This document shows, in pieces, positions 1 to 10,994 of a stretch of DNA of 64,000 bases (its first letter is position 1; every line of letters starts with the position of its first letter). Below the pieces are notes generated by a model. It saw only the letters and a list, made by a program, of their open reading frames with translations, was not told the DNA's origin and ran no database searches. Where the stretch lies: contig NC_064036.1 in assembly GCF_932526225.1 (NCBI RefSeq), positions 7,509,519-7,573,518 of the forward strand, in the 5' to 3' direction. The position numbers and the translations under genes were made by a program. The DNA comes from Nematostella vectensis. Lineage: Eukaryota; Cnidaria; Anthozoa; Actiniaria; Edwardsiidae.

Positions 1-40
1 TAAATGTCAGTGACGTAACTACTACGTCTGTCTGTCTGTT

Positions 41-179
41 CAGCGCCGTAGCAGGGGGTTGGGCACTGAGGGCACGCCCCTCCCATTCCCAATATTTAAA
101 ACATATTTGCAAATATATAGGAAATGACCAGTAGGGACTGTACTGTGCCCCCAATCTTTCGAGGCCTGCTACAGCTCTG
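41..179. mobile_element. Short TIR element, CAG..CTG family with 5-bp duplication
   Basis: The ends CAGCGCCGTAGCAGG and CCTGCTACAGCTCTG are inverted repeats. CTGTT flanks both sides (36-40, 180-184). The interior is like that of the element at 47333-47505 in the opposite orientation. Non-coding. Confidence 0.6.
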
Positions 180-201
180 CTGTTGGACTCAATACAAAAT
201 C

Positions 202-352
202 TAGCCTGTGAAGCAAACGTTTATTAAAAGAAAGAGAGAAAGACGGAAGATCGAGATTTTCGATGTTTTTATACCGCGCGTAAAACATTGAAAATCTCGA
301 TCTTCGGTCTTTCTCTGCTGTCCCGCCAAAGAAGCATTTGCTTCACAGGCTA
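202..352. mobile_element. Fold-back MITE with 9-bp target duplication (MULE-like)
   Basis: Almost the whole 151 bp is one imperfect hairpin. The ends are TAGCCTGTGAAGCAAA and its reverse complement, and the inner arms (GAAAGACGGAAGATCGAGAT and ATCTCGATCTTCGGTCTTTC) also pair. It is flanked by the direct repeat TACAAAATC (193-201 and 353-361). A 9-bp duplication is typical of Mutator-like elements. No coding capacity. Confidence 0.75.
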
Positions 353-448
353 TACAAAATCGCTCACTCTGCGTGAACAGTGGCTTGTAAGGAGGTTTAA
401 AGCTTTTAAATGACATCTCTAGCTATCGATGTGCTTTTTTTTTTTCAG

Positions 449-1389
449 ATCAAATGCGTTTGGGTGTGGAACCATGTTGTCCCGTCTTGGTGGAATGTTG
501 ACCCCTTACATCGCAATGCTGGTGAGAGACCATTTTTTCTCATTAACTGTACATGTTATTCAAACTACCCAAAATTTCTCGCAAAGAGAACCCGAGAGGG
601 AGGGGGGTAGCTCAAGAATATGTAAAACATATAGCGGGGGGGGGGGGGGGGGGTTAATTTGTAGCCAATTTATTTCCCATAAAGTTATTCTAAAATGTGC
701 ATGCCAGCGAAAGTGGAGAGTTGATTAAAGCCGCATTGTCACCAGTTTACTTCCGGTCGATTACGTAAGAATCTCCGACGATTTTTAACGGAAAACACGA
801 AAAATATTTCAAAATATAGAAAGCAATTTGTGAATATTTCGGATTCGAATAGATTCTTTTGTCTTTTAACGGATAAGGTTTCCGTCGGACCTCCGGAAGT
901 AGACTGGTGACAATGCAGCTTTTAGGTACAACATTGTTTTCCCATATATTTTAGTGTTGGCGGGGCCCAGAATAGTGACGGTTCTACAACTATATTGTTA
1001 TATCTAGTATTGCTATGACGAGGTGCTGCTGTACAGAAGACTCCTACGCAGTTGTTCTGGGCCTCTGTCGCACAATCCGCTTTAGCTGCTTAGGAGGGGT
1101 AGTGGTTACACACAGGCTAAAAAATCACTACGGAATGCGTTTTTTTCAGGGCCAACTGCCTAATTACGGCGTGTACGTTCCCGCTACCATATTTGGTGTT
1201 CTGACGCTTGTTGGGGCGATCATGTCGCTATGGTTACCAGAGACGCTGTTAGCCAAATTGTTTCAGACGGTGGAGGAAGCCGAGGCGGCACAAGAGGACT
1301 TCTCCGTCATCTGCTGGGGACATCAAAAGAGACGCAAGCGAGAGGCGGAAGACCTAGGCGATGATTACATCAAGGATACTGAGATATGA
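449..1389 (+). CDS. SLC22-type organic ion transporter, copy 1, 3' end only (last two exons)
   Basis: Two exons are visible, 449-521 and 1150-1389. The first follows a T-rich tract ending in AG and opens with the second part of a split Arg codon. It encodes SNAFGCGTMLSRLGGMLTPY and ends at a GTGAGA donor. The second encodes the last transmembrane segment (GVYVPATIFGVLTLVGAIM), the family signature WLPETL, and a charged cytoplasmic tail ending DDYIKDTEI before TGA. Both exons are nearly identical in protein to the last two exons of the downstream gene at 5290-10146, so this is a tandem paralogue whose earlier exons lie left of the window. SLC22 proteins are 12-helix major facilitator carriers of organic cations, anions or carnitine at the plasma membrane; the substrate here cannot be predicted. 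An AATAAA lies at about 1530. Confidence 0.85.
726..924. mobile_element. MITE in the last intron of SLC22 copy 1
   Basis: About 30-bp terminal inverted repeats, AAAGCCGCATTGTCACCAGT at the left and the complement ACTGGTGACAATGCAGCTTT at the right, extend inwards through CTTCCGG. The interior is AT-rich and non-coding. It is absent from the matching intron of copy 2, so it inserted after the tandem duplication or was lost there. Confidence 0.7.
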
Positions 1390-4300
1390 GCTTCCAATGT
1401 CATCGTGTGAATAACCAGCTGACACTTCTCGTCAAAAAGATAGTTTACGGAGGGGGGGGGGGGGGGGGGTGGAGTTCAGGATTTCGCCAAGGGAGGGGGG
1501 TCTGGGACCGTCTCGCATCTAGACATATGAATAAATCATATGACTAGATGTCAAATTTAATATGGATTTTAACTCCTATACATTTCTTTTAACATGTATA
1601 TAGGGTGTATACAGGTTTGCATTCGCATAAATAAAAACGTGGCTAAAGGTATCCTGGACAACTGGATTGTGGATGCCATAATAACTGCCCCAAAACCGAG
1701 ACGCGTTGAACCAAGAAGCCTGATTTGACACTAGGTAAAATTATATAGTAGAGACAACACCCAAAGGAATCGGTGACCCTCCTTTTGGAAATTTCTCGAG
1801 AGCCCCCTCCACCCCCCCCCCCCCACACACACACATACATACACATAGTATCCTCATGCCCCAATCCCCCCCCCCCCCCCCCCCCCCGAAAGACAAAATT
1901 AGAAAAGTAAACATTCTGAGAGGAACTGCTTTCGATATACACGCTGTGCTATGAATTATCCGGCAGAAGTAAGGCACTGTTTCTGTGTAATGTGAATTCA
2001 AAATAGACAAAACTCTAAAGCAATATTACCCAAAACAGCTATCCGATAAGGCCCGCACGGGCCCGTGTTTCCCCACGACGGTCGACTGCACGTACGAGAC
2101 TAAACAACGTGTCCGGCGTTGTTTAACTTTTTTTTTCAAAATGTTTACGGTGTTCAAGCCGAATGATTGGTCAAAGTTGTACAGCATGGCCCGCTTTCTG
2201 TGTTCTCACCACTCTTGCTGTAGTGCCGTAGCAGGCCTGGGGGTGCCTAAAAAATGACTTGAATTGTCTAAATGACTAAAAATCGAGCTCGGGTTATCCG
2301 GGGAGTTTGTTTTGCTTCGTTTCGTGTATGTAGCCGGTCATCATCTCCGAGCGGAGATCAAAAGGTCAAATAAGAAAGGAAGTTTACATAAAGGCATCAA
2401 GTCACATACGTGTCTCTTGTGGCTGTACTGAGGAGAAAGTTTGTAATCTATCCAAAAGGGTAAGGTTCTAGATAAAGGAGGCGATTTTTTTAGGCTCTGT
2501 GTGATCTTTAACCAAATCTATCCAGCAATTAGCCAAATGGGGTACCCTGGGTATCAGAGGCTCCGAGCTTCGCGGCGCAACTTCGCTCAAAAGGATTTTT
2601 CGCCGCGAGCTCGGAGAGGGTGTCTACAAAACAAAGACCTAAAACCTAAGACCTGTGACCCCAAAAGCTACGACCCCCCAAATATTGATGTTATTATTGA
2701 GCCTTCCTTGTTTCACAAATGGAATAAAAGCACGGAAGTTTTATATTGAATCAGTGATCCTTATGAGGTAATTCATCGATTTTTGTTGTGAAATATTCTC
2801 ATTTGCGCGCGCCGATGAACAAACCATTATCAATCTAACCACAGGTAGCCCAGGCAATGGTTTCGAAGCTTTTTCGTAGCTTGGAATCGGCTGTTATTCT
2901 TAGAGGTAAAACGAGTGGATTGAAGTCGCGATTATTTGTGAAACATTGCCAATAAAATTGCCTTAAAACTTAGAACATGCCTTGTTGTTGTCATATTTGT
3001 GTGTAATATACGATTTTGGGGGGTTTTCGTAACGGAATATATGACTTCTCTCCCTCTACTAAGGAAAGAGACAAGGTTGGAGGCGCCATTTTCGGTAGCA
3101 CTCGAATACCGCCGAAATTCGCGAGAAAAATACAACAAACGAAATATTTTTATCTCGCAGACCTATGCCAGGGTACACTTACATTCGATATGTGGCAAAA
3201 CATCCGAGCTAAATCATTTTCCCTGGCCGCTATCCATTTTTTAAAACGAGTAAGCAGCGATTTGAATCCTTGACCGCCGCCGTTGGACAATTAGCTACGC
3301 TCGGCTGAACACGGGAGCGAAGCAAACAACTTATAGCACGAGGTTGTCACCGGCGCATTCGATACGGATATCATAATTTTTCGTGGTCTAAAATTCAGAA
3401 CTATCAGTTTTCGAAGCAAGGTAAGTAATCTGTTATCTCTTATTTTTGTTTAATTACCTAATTCGAAATTATCTGCTTTACGCACGCAGAAAGGCCTTTT
3501 TCAGAGGATGTTTATGTCAGTATGCTATTGCAAGTTGTCTATAGAGTTCATTTAGTAATTCGGCTATTTTGAGTTGCGTTTCTCAACTTTTGAATCTCTG
3601 GGATATGCAAATAAATCAGGTCAAAGAGCCATGGACGGAATATTACATTTGTGAATTTATGGAATCTGGAAGGTAAAAACCAAAGAATTTAAAAACATAC
3701 GCTATTTCGTGACGTAAAAGGTTTGTTATTATCTTATACCACGGGCTAAAGGATAATTTGACTCCGAAATCAAGGCGCGTTTTCTCTCTTTTTTTTATGT
3801 CTCTTTGCCCCGAAGCCAAACAAAACATTTCCAGATCCAAGGAACCCAGAATAAGCCTGAAAACAATTTTTGAATAAGGTTGGGTAGCAAAGATGTTCCA
3901 CATTGGAGAGTATGAGGCCATTCACTAGAAAATTCCTTTCTCCTTCAGTGAAATCCAAACAAGGAATTATCCCATTGAATCAACCTCAGTGTGCAAACAT
4001 CCATAAGCACAGCATAAATTATGCCCAAAAAGACTTCATGATGTCCTAAGGCACTCTCTAGATGTGAAAAAGCTGTAATTTTAAGCAAATTACAAGCAAA
4101 ACTGTAAACAAAAAAGCTTTAAACAACGGGCTGTAGTAGTGCCGTCGCTAGAAAGAAAAGGCACCGCAGTGCATTGTTAGAAACTTCAAGTCATACCGTC
4201 TTGGGTCAGTGATAGCTTAGCTTAAAAGATAGTGTTGGACTTGAAATAGGGGGCGGGAAGGTTTCTGTTTTCAGTCTGTTTTTCTTACAATTTTGCTCTA

Positions 4301-5289
4301 AAGTACCCAGGAGTGAAAGGGTTAATACTAAACCTAGCTACACTAAAGTTACTATAGACCTAGACGATACCTAGAGTAACCTGCTTGTGAAGTCAGGTTC
4401 TTCTTTCTGTCGTAAATTAACACGTTCCGAACGGGAGTAGGCCCTCGATTAACGATTCCGAAGGACACGACGCCGACACGCCTATATGTGGGGGTATTTG
4501 TTACTTTGTTTATTTACTAAGATGTTATTTGCCTGGATGATTTGAGATAATAACAAGCTTCGGGTCATTTTCCAGACATTAGCATTTTTAAAACCTTGAG
4601 CGTGAGAGCGGGCCTCCCCTACGGAGATGCTGAGGTTTTTGTTGTGTACAGAGAACAAACAGAGTAAATAAAAAAAGCACATTACAACTTGTAAAATAGA
4701 AATTGCTTTGACAATATTATGGAAGCACGGGTGGCCTAGTGTATTAGCGCGTCGGCCTCTCACCGCTGGCCCAGCTTCGAATCCTGGCTCAAACTGGAGA
4801 TTTTTTCAGGGTTATTGCCTTGATTCGAATTTGTGTTTCCAGTCGTGTTTCCAGTCTCTCGGATAAGGACACTAAACCCGAGGTCCCGTCTCTTCAAGCT
4901 GCACTACATTAACCTGAACCGAAGGGACGTAAAAGAACCCATCAAGGGGGTACTTGATTTGGAGCCTAGCTCTGTCCGCACCAGTTTAACTGGTGGAAAT
5001 TGGATAAATAAATAAAATAAATGTCCTTTCCTTTAGGGGTAAGAATTGATATTGGCCTCACGCAAAGTGCTAAGGTTAAAATTTATTTTTGCCGATTTTA
5101 CGATCACCCCGTCGTTTTATGGCAGTCCCGCGGGGTTTAATTTTCGTTTATAGTAGTTGTGTATTGGACAGACAGACAGTCGGACGAACGGAGAGTCGGA
5201 CGAACGGACGATGATAAAGAGTTTTTAAACTAAAAATAAGAAGACGGGGTCATCTAGCATCGGCATCTTTCCGTAATTGTGTTTTTCAG
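1390..5289. other. Intergenic region between the two SLC22 genes; no gene seen
   Basis: No ORF with family resemblance or coding-like exon structure was found. It begins with 3' UTR-like sequence shared with the region after 10146, has long poly-G/C runs near 1451-1470, 1813-1824 and 1867-1887, a small hairpin at 2561-2616 (arms ctccgagcttcgcggcg and cgccgcgagctcggag), solitary fragments like the CAG..GTAGCAGG element family near 2224, a tRNA-headed SINE-like copy at about 4722-5015, and a GACA/GGACGAACG short repeat at 5170-5210. The 5' UTR of SLC22 copy 2 should lie in its right part. Confidence 0.6.
4722..5015 (+). mobile_element. tRNA-headed SINE-like element
   Basis: The left end resembles a tRNA gene, with an A-box-like TGGCCTAGTGTATTAGCG and a B-box-like CTTCGAATCCTGG at usable spacing, though the flanks do not fold into a clean cloverleaf. 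The body includes GGATAAGGACACTAAACCC, GAGGTCCC and GGACGTAAAAGAACCC, which resemble from memory the conserved central domain shared by eumetazoan SINEs (Nin-DC type). It ends in an ATAAATAAATAAAATAAA tail. This layout is that of a tRNA-derived SINE. Confidence 0.6.
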
Positions 5290-8200
5290 ATGGCAGACGA
5301 AAACTGCGCTGAGCCGCTGACCACACAAAAGCGCCATTGTCACTACGATGATGTGTTCAAGCACATCCGGTCATTTGGTCGTGTGCAAATTCTGCTCTAT
5401 TTGTCAATGTCCTTTCTTGTCACCTTGATGGCAATGCAGTATGGGTTACTGGTGTTTGCCATGGGACCGCCAAGATTCTACTGCGCAGACGTGAACAGCA
5501 CGTGTCCAGAAGATAATGTGTGTTGCGCTAACTGTACGACGTACGCTTACGAGGAAGGCCAGTTCACCTCCACTGTCACTGAGGTAAGATGATCACGTGA
5601 ACAGCGAGTGTCCAAAAGATAATGTGTTGCGCTAACTGTACGACGTACGCTTACGAGAAAGGCCAGTTCACCTCCACTGTCACTGACGTAAAATGATCAA
5701 AAAAAAATCTCATTTCTTTTGTACGCCTTCGCTCTTCTGGCTTCCGGTTCCGGTTTAACTCGCCACAGGAACCCCGATTCATAAAAATACTGAAAAATTA
5801 CAAAAAAAACCTCTGGAGACAGCCCGTGTCCCGAAGATAATATGTGTCATGCTAACTTTATGGCGTATGCTTACGAGGAAGGCCAGTTCAACTCCATTGT
5901 TACCATTGATGCGAATAGCACACGTTCATAAACATACAAAGATAAGTCAAAAGACGGAAGAACTGTTTAAGGACACATATCACATTATACTTTCAGTGGG
6001 ATCTGCTGTGCGACCGCGCCTACCTGGCGGCCACCATTCAATCTTGCTACTTCGCTGGGATGTTCTTTGGCGCCATCACTGGTGGATGGTTGTCTGACAA
6101 CTTTGGCCGGAAACCTACCATGTTCATTGGAGTAGGAGTAATGGTAAGAAAAAACTTTTAGATACCTGAAATATTATAACACCAATTCTGATATAACAAT
6201 AACCATAATAATGCCCCCTTGTCTTTGTTAAATGCATTTTATACCTTGTCTTCCAAAGGCTCTGGTCTCTCTCGGGTCTTCCTTCTCCGACGCCATCTCG
6301 CTGCTCTCGCTGCTTCGTTTCGTCATCGGCTTCTTCCAGATGGTTCTGAATGTGACATATTTTGTGTACGCCATCGAGATCTTGGGCCCGAAGTACCGCA
6401 CCCTTGGAGGGCAGCTGTGCTCTCTTTTCTGGTTATTTGGCTACTCGACAACAGCGGTGTTCGCGTTTTTCATCAGAGACTGGAGAATGCTGATAGTCGC
6501 CGTGAGCATCCCAGGGTTGCTCTTTGTTCTCCTGTGGAAGTAAGTCGAATTTCACCGGTCGTTACTCTTTTCCCTGTCGTCTCTTCTTTGTATTTCTTTC
6601 CTCTTCTTGCTTGCCGTTCATTCGTCTATCAATCATGTATCTTACACATCATTTCTTAATTTTCAATCACCTAGCTTTATCATTCTTTTCTTTCACATTC
6701 CTTCCTTTTCTTTGGCGAATAACCTCACCACTGAGCTTACTTGCCCTCTCCTTTTCTTCCTGTTCTTCTTACTTGTTGAATCACTATCAAAACCTTTCCT
6801 ATCTACGCATATTCTCATTCCAATATTTGTGTGATATTAGGATTTTCCCCGCCTCCCCTCGGTGGCTTATCGCGCACAACCGGTTGGACGAAGCGCATTC
6901 TATCTTGCTCAAATTTGGTAGCAGAGACTCTAAACCTATCGACGAGCAAGCGCTCAGAGAACTAATTGAAGACGTTAGAAGAGACCAACTGGAACGGCAC
7001 AAGATGGACGACAAGAGATACACGATGATGGACCTCGTGCGAACACCGAAACTCAGGAAGAGATCATTCATCTTGTTTTATACTTGGTAGGACTTAACTT
7101 GATTTAAAATGTTGATCTTGGCTGTAAATAGAAAATTGTGTCTAAGGGGCGAGCCTCACTCACTTCTTTTTTAAAGGACAATGTAGCCACGTTCTGCCAT
7201 ATATCTTCAGGGTATTATCCTGCTTTGTTGGGACAGTAACTATTTGGTTTGGGATATAGGGACTACCAACCCAAATAACCTGTTGGCTGAACGAAGCGCG
7301 ATTATCAACCCTCGTGCAAAGGACAAATGCCCCTCTCGCAAATTATGTAGTGAATTGACAAACGACCTCCCTTCTCGTAAATTATGTAGTGAATTGACAA
7401 ACTACCTCCGCTGTTTTTTTGGCTCTCTTTCTATTAATTTGTTCTTTCTAAAATAAGTTGTGTTGCTGACTTGGGCATCCGAGTAAACTTCATCGATACT
7501 CTTTGTCAGAAAGGAAACAGCACAATAACGCTTACAATCGGGTGGGTGATTTTGTAGTTTCGATCTGAAAAGATAAATGACCATTAATGACATTCGTGTA
7601 TTCACAAAGGGTGGTGTGTGCCATTGTTCACTTCGGATTCTTCCTCTACGTAACGAGCCTGACCGGAAACCTGTACAGCAACTACGTCATCATGAACGTA
7701 ATCACCTTCCCTAAAGCGCTCGGCTTCATTTACGTCATGAACAAGTAAGATCACACAGGAACTGCTCTATTTCATATGCCATTGCGATGCACGCTACCGT
7801 GGCCACCTTGACAGTTTTACCATGCGATGCACGCCACCGTGGCCACCTTGACAGTTTTACCATGCGATGCACGCTACCGTGGCCACCTTGACAGTTTTAC
7901 CATGTGATGCACGCTATCGTGGCCACCTTGGCAGTTTTACCATGCGATGCACGCTACCGTGGCCACCTTGACAGTTTTACCATGCGATGCACGCTATCGT
8001 GGCCACCTTGACAGTTTTACCATGCGATGCACGCTACCGTGGCCACCTTGACAGTTTTACCATGCGATGCACGCTACCGTGGCCACCTTGACAGTTTTAC
8101 CATGCGATGCACGCTACCGTGGCCACCTTGACAGTTTTACCATGCGATGCACGCTACCGTGGCCACCTTGACAGTTTTACCATGCGATGCACGCCACCGT

Positions 8201-10146
8201 GGTCACCTTGACAGTTTTACCATGCGATGCACGCCACCGTGGTCACCTTGACAGTTTTACCATGCGATGAACGCCACCGTGGCCACCTTGACAGTTTTAC
8301 CATGCGATGTTTTCTCCTAGTAATAAAAACTGTAATTCTCGACTTTTTCTAACTAGTATGCTTCGCACTATGATACCCTATTTATAAGTTTAATTGAACT
8401 CGCGGATATTTCCAAGGAATAATAATACGCATTTCCCACAGGTTTGGACGTCGCATTCCCTACAGCGCGTGCATGTTTTTGTCTGCTTTATTCTGCCTCC
8501 TCATCCTCGCCATACCAAAAGGGAAGTAGCACTTTAATGTGTTCATCCACATTTTCCAAATCTTTAATAGTTCTCGCAATGCTCGGGAAATAATCGGCAA
8601 GTCCTGGGCACGGGAATGGAATATCATCAGTAGGTCTGAAACGTGCTATCACGGCACGTCCCGGGTAAGTGCCAGTGGCCTTAGAACATTCTAAAAGTGC
8701 CATCGGTAAGTCCGATAAACGTTCTCGTAAAGTCCTCGATAAGTACCGAAAGTGTTCTCGGCTAGTCCTCGGTAAGTACCGAAAAAATGTTCTCGGCAAG
8801 CCCTAGGTGTGTACCCACAGGGTTCTCAGCAAGTCCTCTGTAATCTTCGTAAGGGTAACCGGTGAGTCCTCAGTAACTACCGAAAGTGTTCTGGGCAAGT
8901 CCTCGGTAACTACCGAAAGTGTTTTCGGCAAGTCCTCGGTAACTTCCGAAATAGGGTTCCCGGTAAGTCCCCGGTAAGTACCAAAAGGGATCTCGGCAAT
9001 TCCTCGGTAAGTACCGAAAGTGTTTTCGGCAAGTCCTCGGTAACTACCGAAATAGGGTCCTCGGCAAGTTCTCGGAAAGTACCGAAACTGTTTTCGGCAA
9101 GTCCTCGGTAACTATCGAAATAGGTTCTCGGCGAGTCCTCGGTAAGTACCAAGACTATACTCTAAGTAATGAAGTTCTCTTTTTTTTTTGTACAGACTAT
9201 TTCTTGACCATAACAGTCTTCGCCATGCTTGGAAAGTCCTTCATGAGCGCCCAGTTTCTCAATGCATTCCTCTACGGCACGGAGCTCTTCCCGACTGTCG
9301 TCAGGTTAGTGACGTCATTTCCTGTAATGATCACGTGACACGTCAATCAATAATACGTCATACTTTGAAACTGCTTTTTAGATCTAACGCTATCGGTTGT
9401 GGTACGATGACGTCACGGCTTGGTGGAATGTTGACACCGTACATCGCAATGCTGGTAAATACATAACCTCCAAAAACAGACCAACATTTGATGGATCCCC
9501 TCTATATAAAGAACAACTCTATCGATCCCGAGGGTTTTTTAGATCTTTTTTTTTTGCGCGTTAATACGAGGTAAAATGAGTCATAGAGTTAGTACATCGA
9601 ACAGAACAGTTCGAACAGTTTACTCTCAGCAGTCTTTCAAGATGAGTGTTTATATTCAAGCACTGATACTTTACACCGCAAGTAGCGCTGTACCAGCCTT
9701 GCAATAGGCCATTCCAGCTATAATTTTGCGCGCGCATTACCATAGAAACCTACCTCAACTACCAGAATGCAGCGCGCGCATTTTTAAGCTTGCACCAAAC
9801 GTAGCGCGCGCTGCATGCCGGTAGGTTTCCATGGTGAGTGCGCGCGCATGCTTATAGCTGGAATGGCCTATTGAATGATTAAAAATCCATTCCTTTTTAT
9901 TCACAGGGCCAATTACCAAACTATGGCGTATACGTCCCTGCTACCATATTTGGTGTTTTGACGCTTGTTGGGGCGATCATGTCGCTATGGTTACCAGAGA
10001 CGCTGTTCGCTAAGTTATCACAGACAGTGGAGGAAGCCGAGGCGGCCAAAGAGGACTTCTCCATCATCTGCTGGGGACATCACAAGAGACGCAAGCGAGA
10101 GGCGGAAGACCTAGGCGATGATTACATCAAGGATACTGAGATATGA
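5290..10146 (+). CDS. SLC22-type organic ion transporter, copy 2 (near complete, one splice-phase problem)
   Basis: Exons read as 5290-5583, 5997-6143, 6259-6539, 6841-7086, 7610-7744, 8442-8525, 9196-9304, 9382-9454 and 9907-10146, about 535 residues, typical for SLC22. A 3' splice site lies directly before the ATG, so a 5' UTR exon is upstream. The protein has an N-terminal helix, a Cys-rich extracellular loop (exon 1 end), the WDLLCDRAY segment, the major facilitator loop GGWLSDNFGRKPTMF after helix 2, the SPRWL motif in exon 4, FGRRIP before helix 9, YGTELFPTVVR and WLPETL. This fits a 12-helix plasma membrane carrier of organic ions; the substrate is unknown. The phases of 8442-8525 and 9196-9304 do not match by one base. 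Several introns carry minisatellites, and exon 1 has two degenerate partial copies in intron 1. Confidence 0.9.
5597..5910. repeat. Two degenerate partial copies of SLC22 exon 1 within intron 1
   Basis: The 3' end of exon 1 with its donor (about 5491-5596) is repeated at about 5597-5700, starting GTGAACAGCGAGTGTCC and keeping TCCACTGTCACTGACGTAA, and again, more diverged, at about 5815-5910. The second copy lost two bases (GTGTGTTG to GTGTTG), so the copies are not open in the same frame. Confidence 0.8.
7781..8310. repeat. 40-bp minisatellite in SLC22 copy 2 intron 5
   Basis: Thirteen 40-bp units built on CATGCGATGCACGCTACCGT followed by GGCCACCTTGACAGTTTTAC run head to tail with very few substitutions and a partial fourteenth. 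There are no spacers, so this is not a CRISPR array. Confidence 0.95.
8590..9160. repeat. Degenerate ~33-bp minisatellite in SLC22 copy 2 intron 6
   Basis: Units built on TCGGCAAGTCCTCGGTAACT and ACCGAAAGTGTT repeat with many substitutions. Many copies contain CGGTAAGTACC, identical to a strong 5' splice site core. The array fills most of the intron whose flanking exon phases do not match. Confidence 0.85.
9702..9873. mobile_element. MITE in the last intron of SLC22 copy 2
   Basis: Terminal inverted repeats CAATAGGCCATTCCAGCTAT and ATAGCTGGAATGGCCTATTG are perfect over 20 bp. The inner parts (GCGCGCGCATTACCATAG, GGTAGGTTTCCATGG) also pair. Non-coding, 172 bp. Confidence 0.75.
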
Positions 10147-10994
10147 GCTTCCAGTGTCATCGTGTAAATAACCAGCTGACACTTCTCGTAAAAACGATCG
10201 TTTTAGAGGGGGTGCATGATCTGGCACTATCCCGAAGGGGAGGGGCGCCAATATAAATCATATGATTAGATGTCAAATTATGGATTTTAACTCACATAAT
10301 TTCTTATAACATTTCAGGAGGTACCTTCCCCCCTACCACATATAAAAGCTTTCAGGGCATGCTTGGACATTTTTTTTTAGTTTAATCGTTATACGGCTAT
10401 ACGTGGATTTTGTATTCATTCGTTTTGTTTTTCCTTGAAAAATAGGCAAAGAGTGTTCATTTAGTGTAATATATATGATAAGTGTTGCGGTTATTGTGTC
10501 ATAACCATTTCCAAGAACAACAACATAATGTTACATACTTCTTCCATACACGATATCCACGGGGAAAAAATATATCATAAAAGGGCATTTTGGTAGAAAA
10601 TGTTTTTAAACTCAACTGAAGGTGTGTTAGATAGTTAGGTGTTACATATTTATCTTTTGTAATCTTTCTTGAGAATTCTTCCTCTTAGAATTTTATTACA
10701 TCTCCATTAAATGTAAACGAGAATCGGTACTATTAAAAGTGCATGATAATTTATGGGGATCCCGGTAAATAGGAACAGATGAAATGAAAAACATTTTTAT
10801 TGTAATTTATTACAATAACAAAGACATCTGAATGGGTCTTTCCACAAAATGAACTTCAAGTCCAGAGCAAGTTTAAAGCATTGGCAGATATATAGAATCC
10901 ATATTGAATTGTGCTTCAAGAGGTTTGTTCAGTACTAAGTACCAGAACTCTGTTCTTGTCCACGTGGTATGTCCTCACAGACCTGCTGCCAAAG
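10147..10994. other. 3' flank between SLC22 copy 2 and TXNL1; no gene seen
   Basis: The two genes converge here. The first 160 bp match the 3' flank of SLC22 copy 1 with substitutions and a different G-rich stretch, so the tandem duplication included the 3' UTR. A near-perfect palindrome built on TTATTGTAA / TTACAATAA lies at about 10798-10820 and includes AATAAA-type hexamers usable on either strand. Nothing else was recognised. Confidence 0.5.

Noticed and set aside
1643-2010. Gly-rich frames on the - strand
   Set aside because: Poly-G/C tracts read as poly-Gly; no coding evidence.
4722-4800. A true tRNA gene
   Set aside because: A and B boxes are visible but the acceptor and anticodon stems do not pair well and the sequence continues into a SINE-like body and AT-rich tail.
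7781-8310. CRISPR-like array
   Set aside because: The repeats are contiguous with no unique spacers, in a eukaryotic intron. The same holds for 25672-26184 and 27675-28440.
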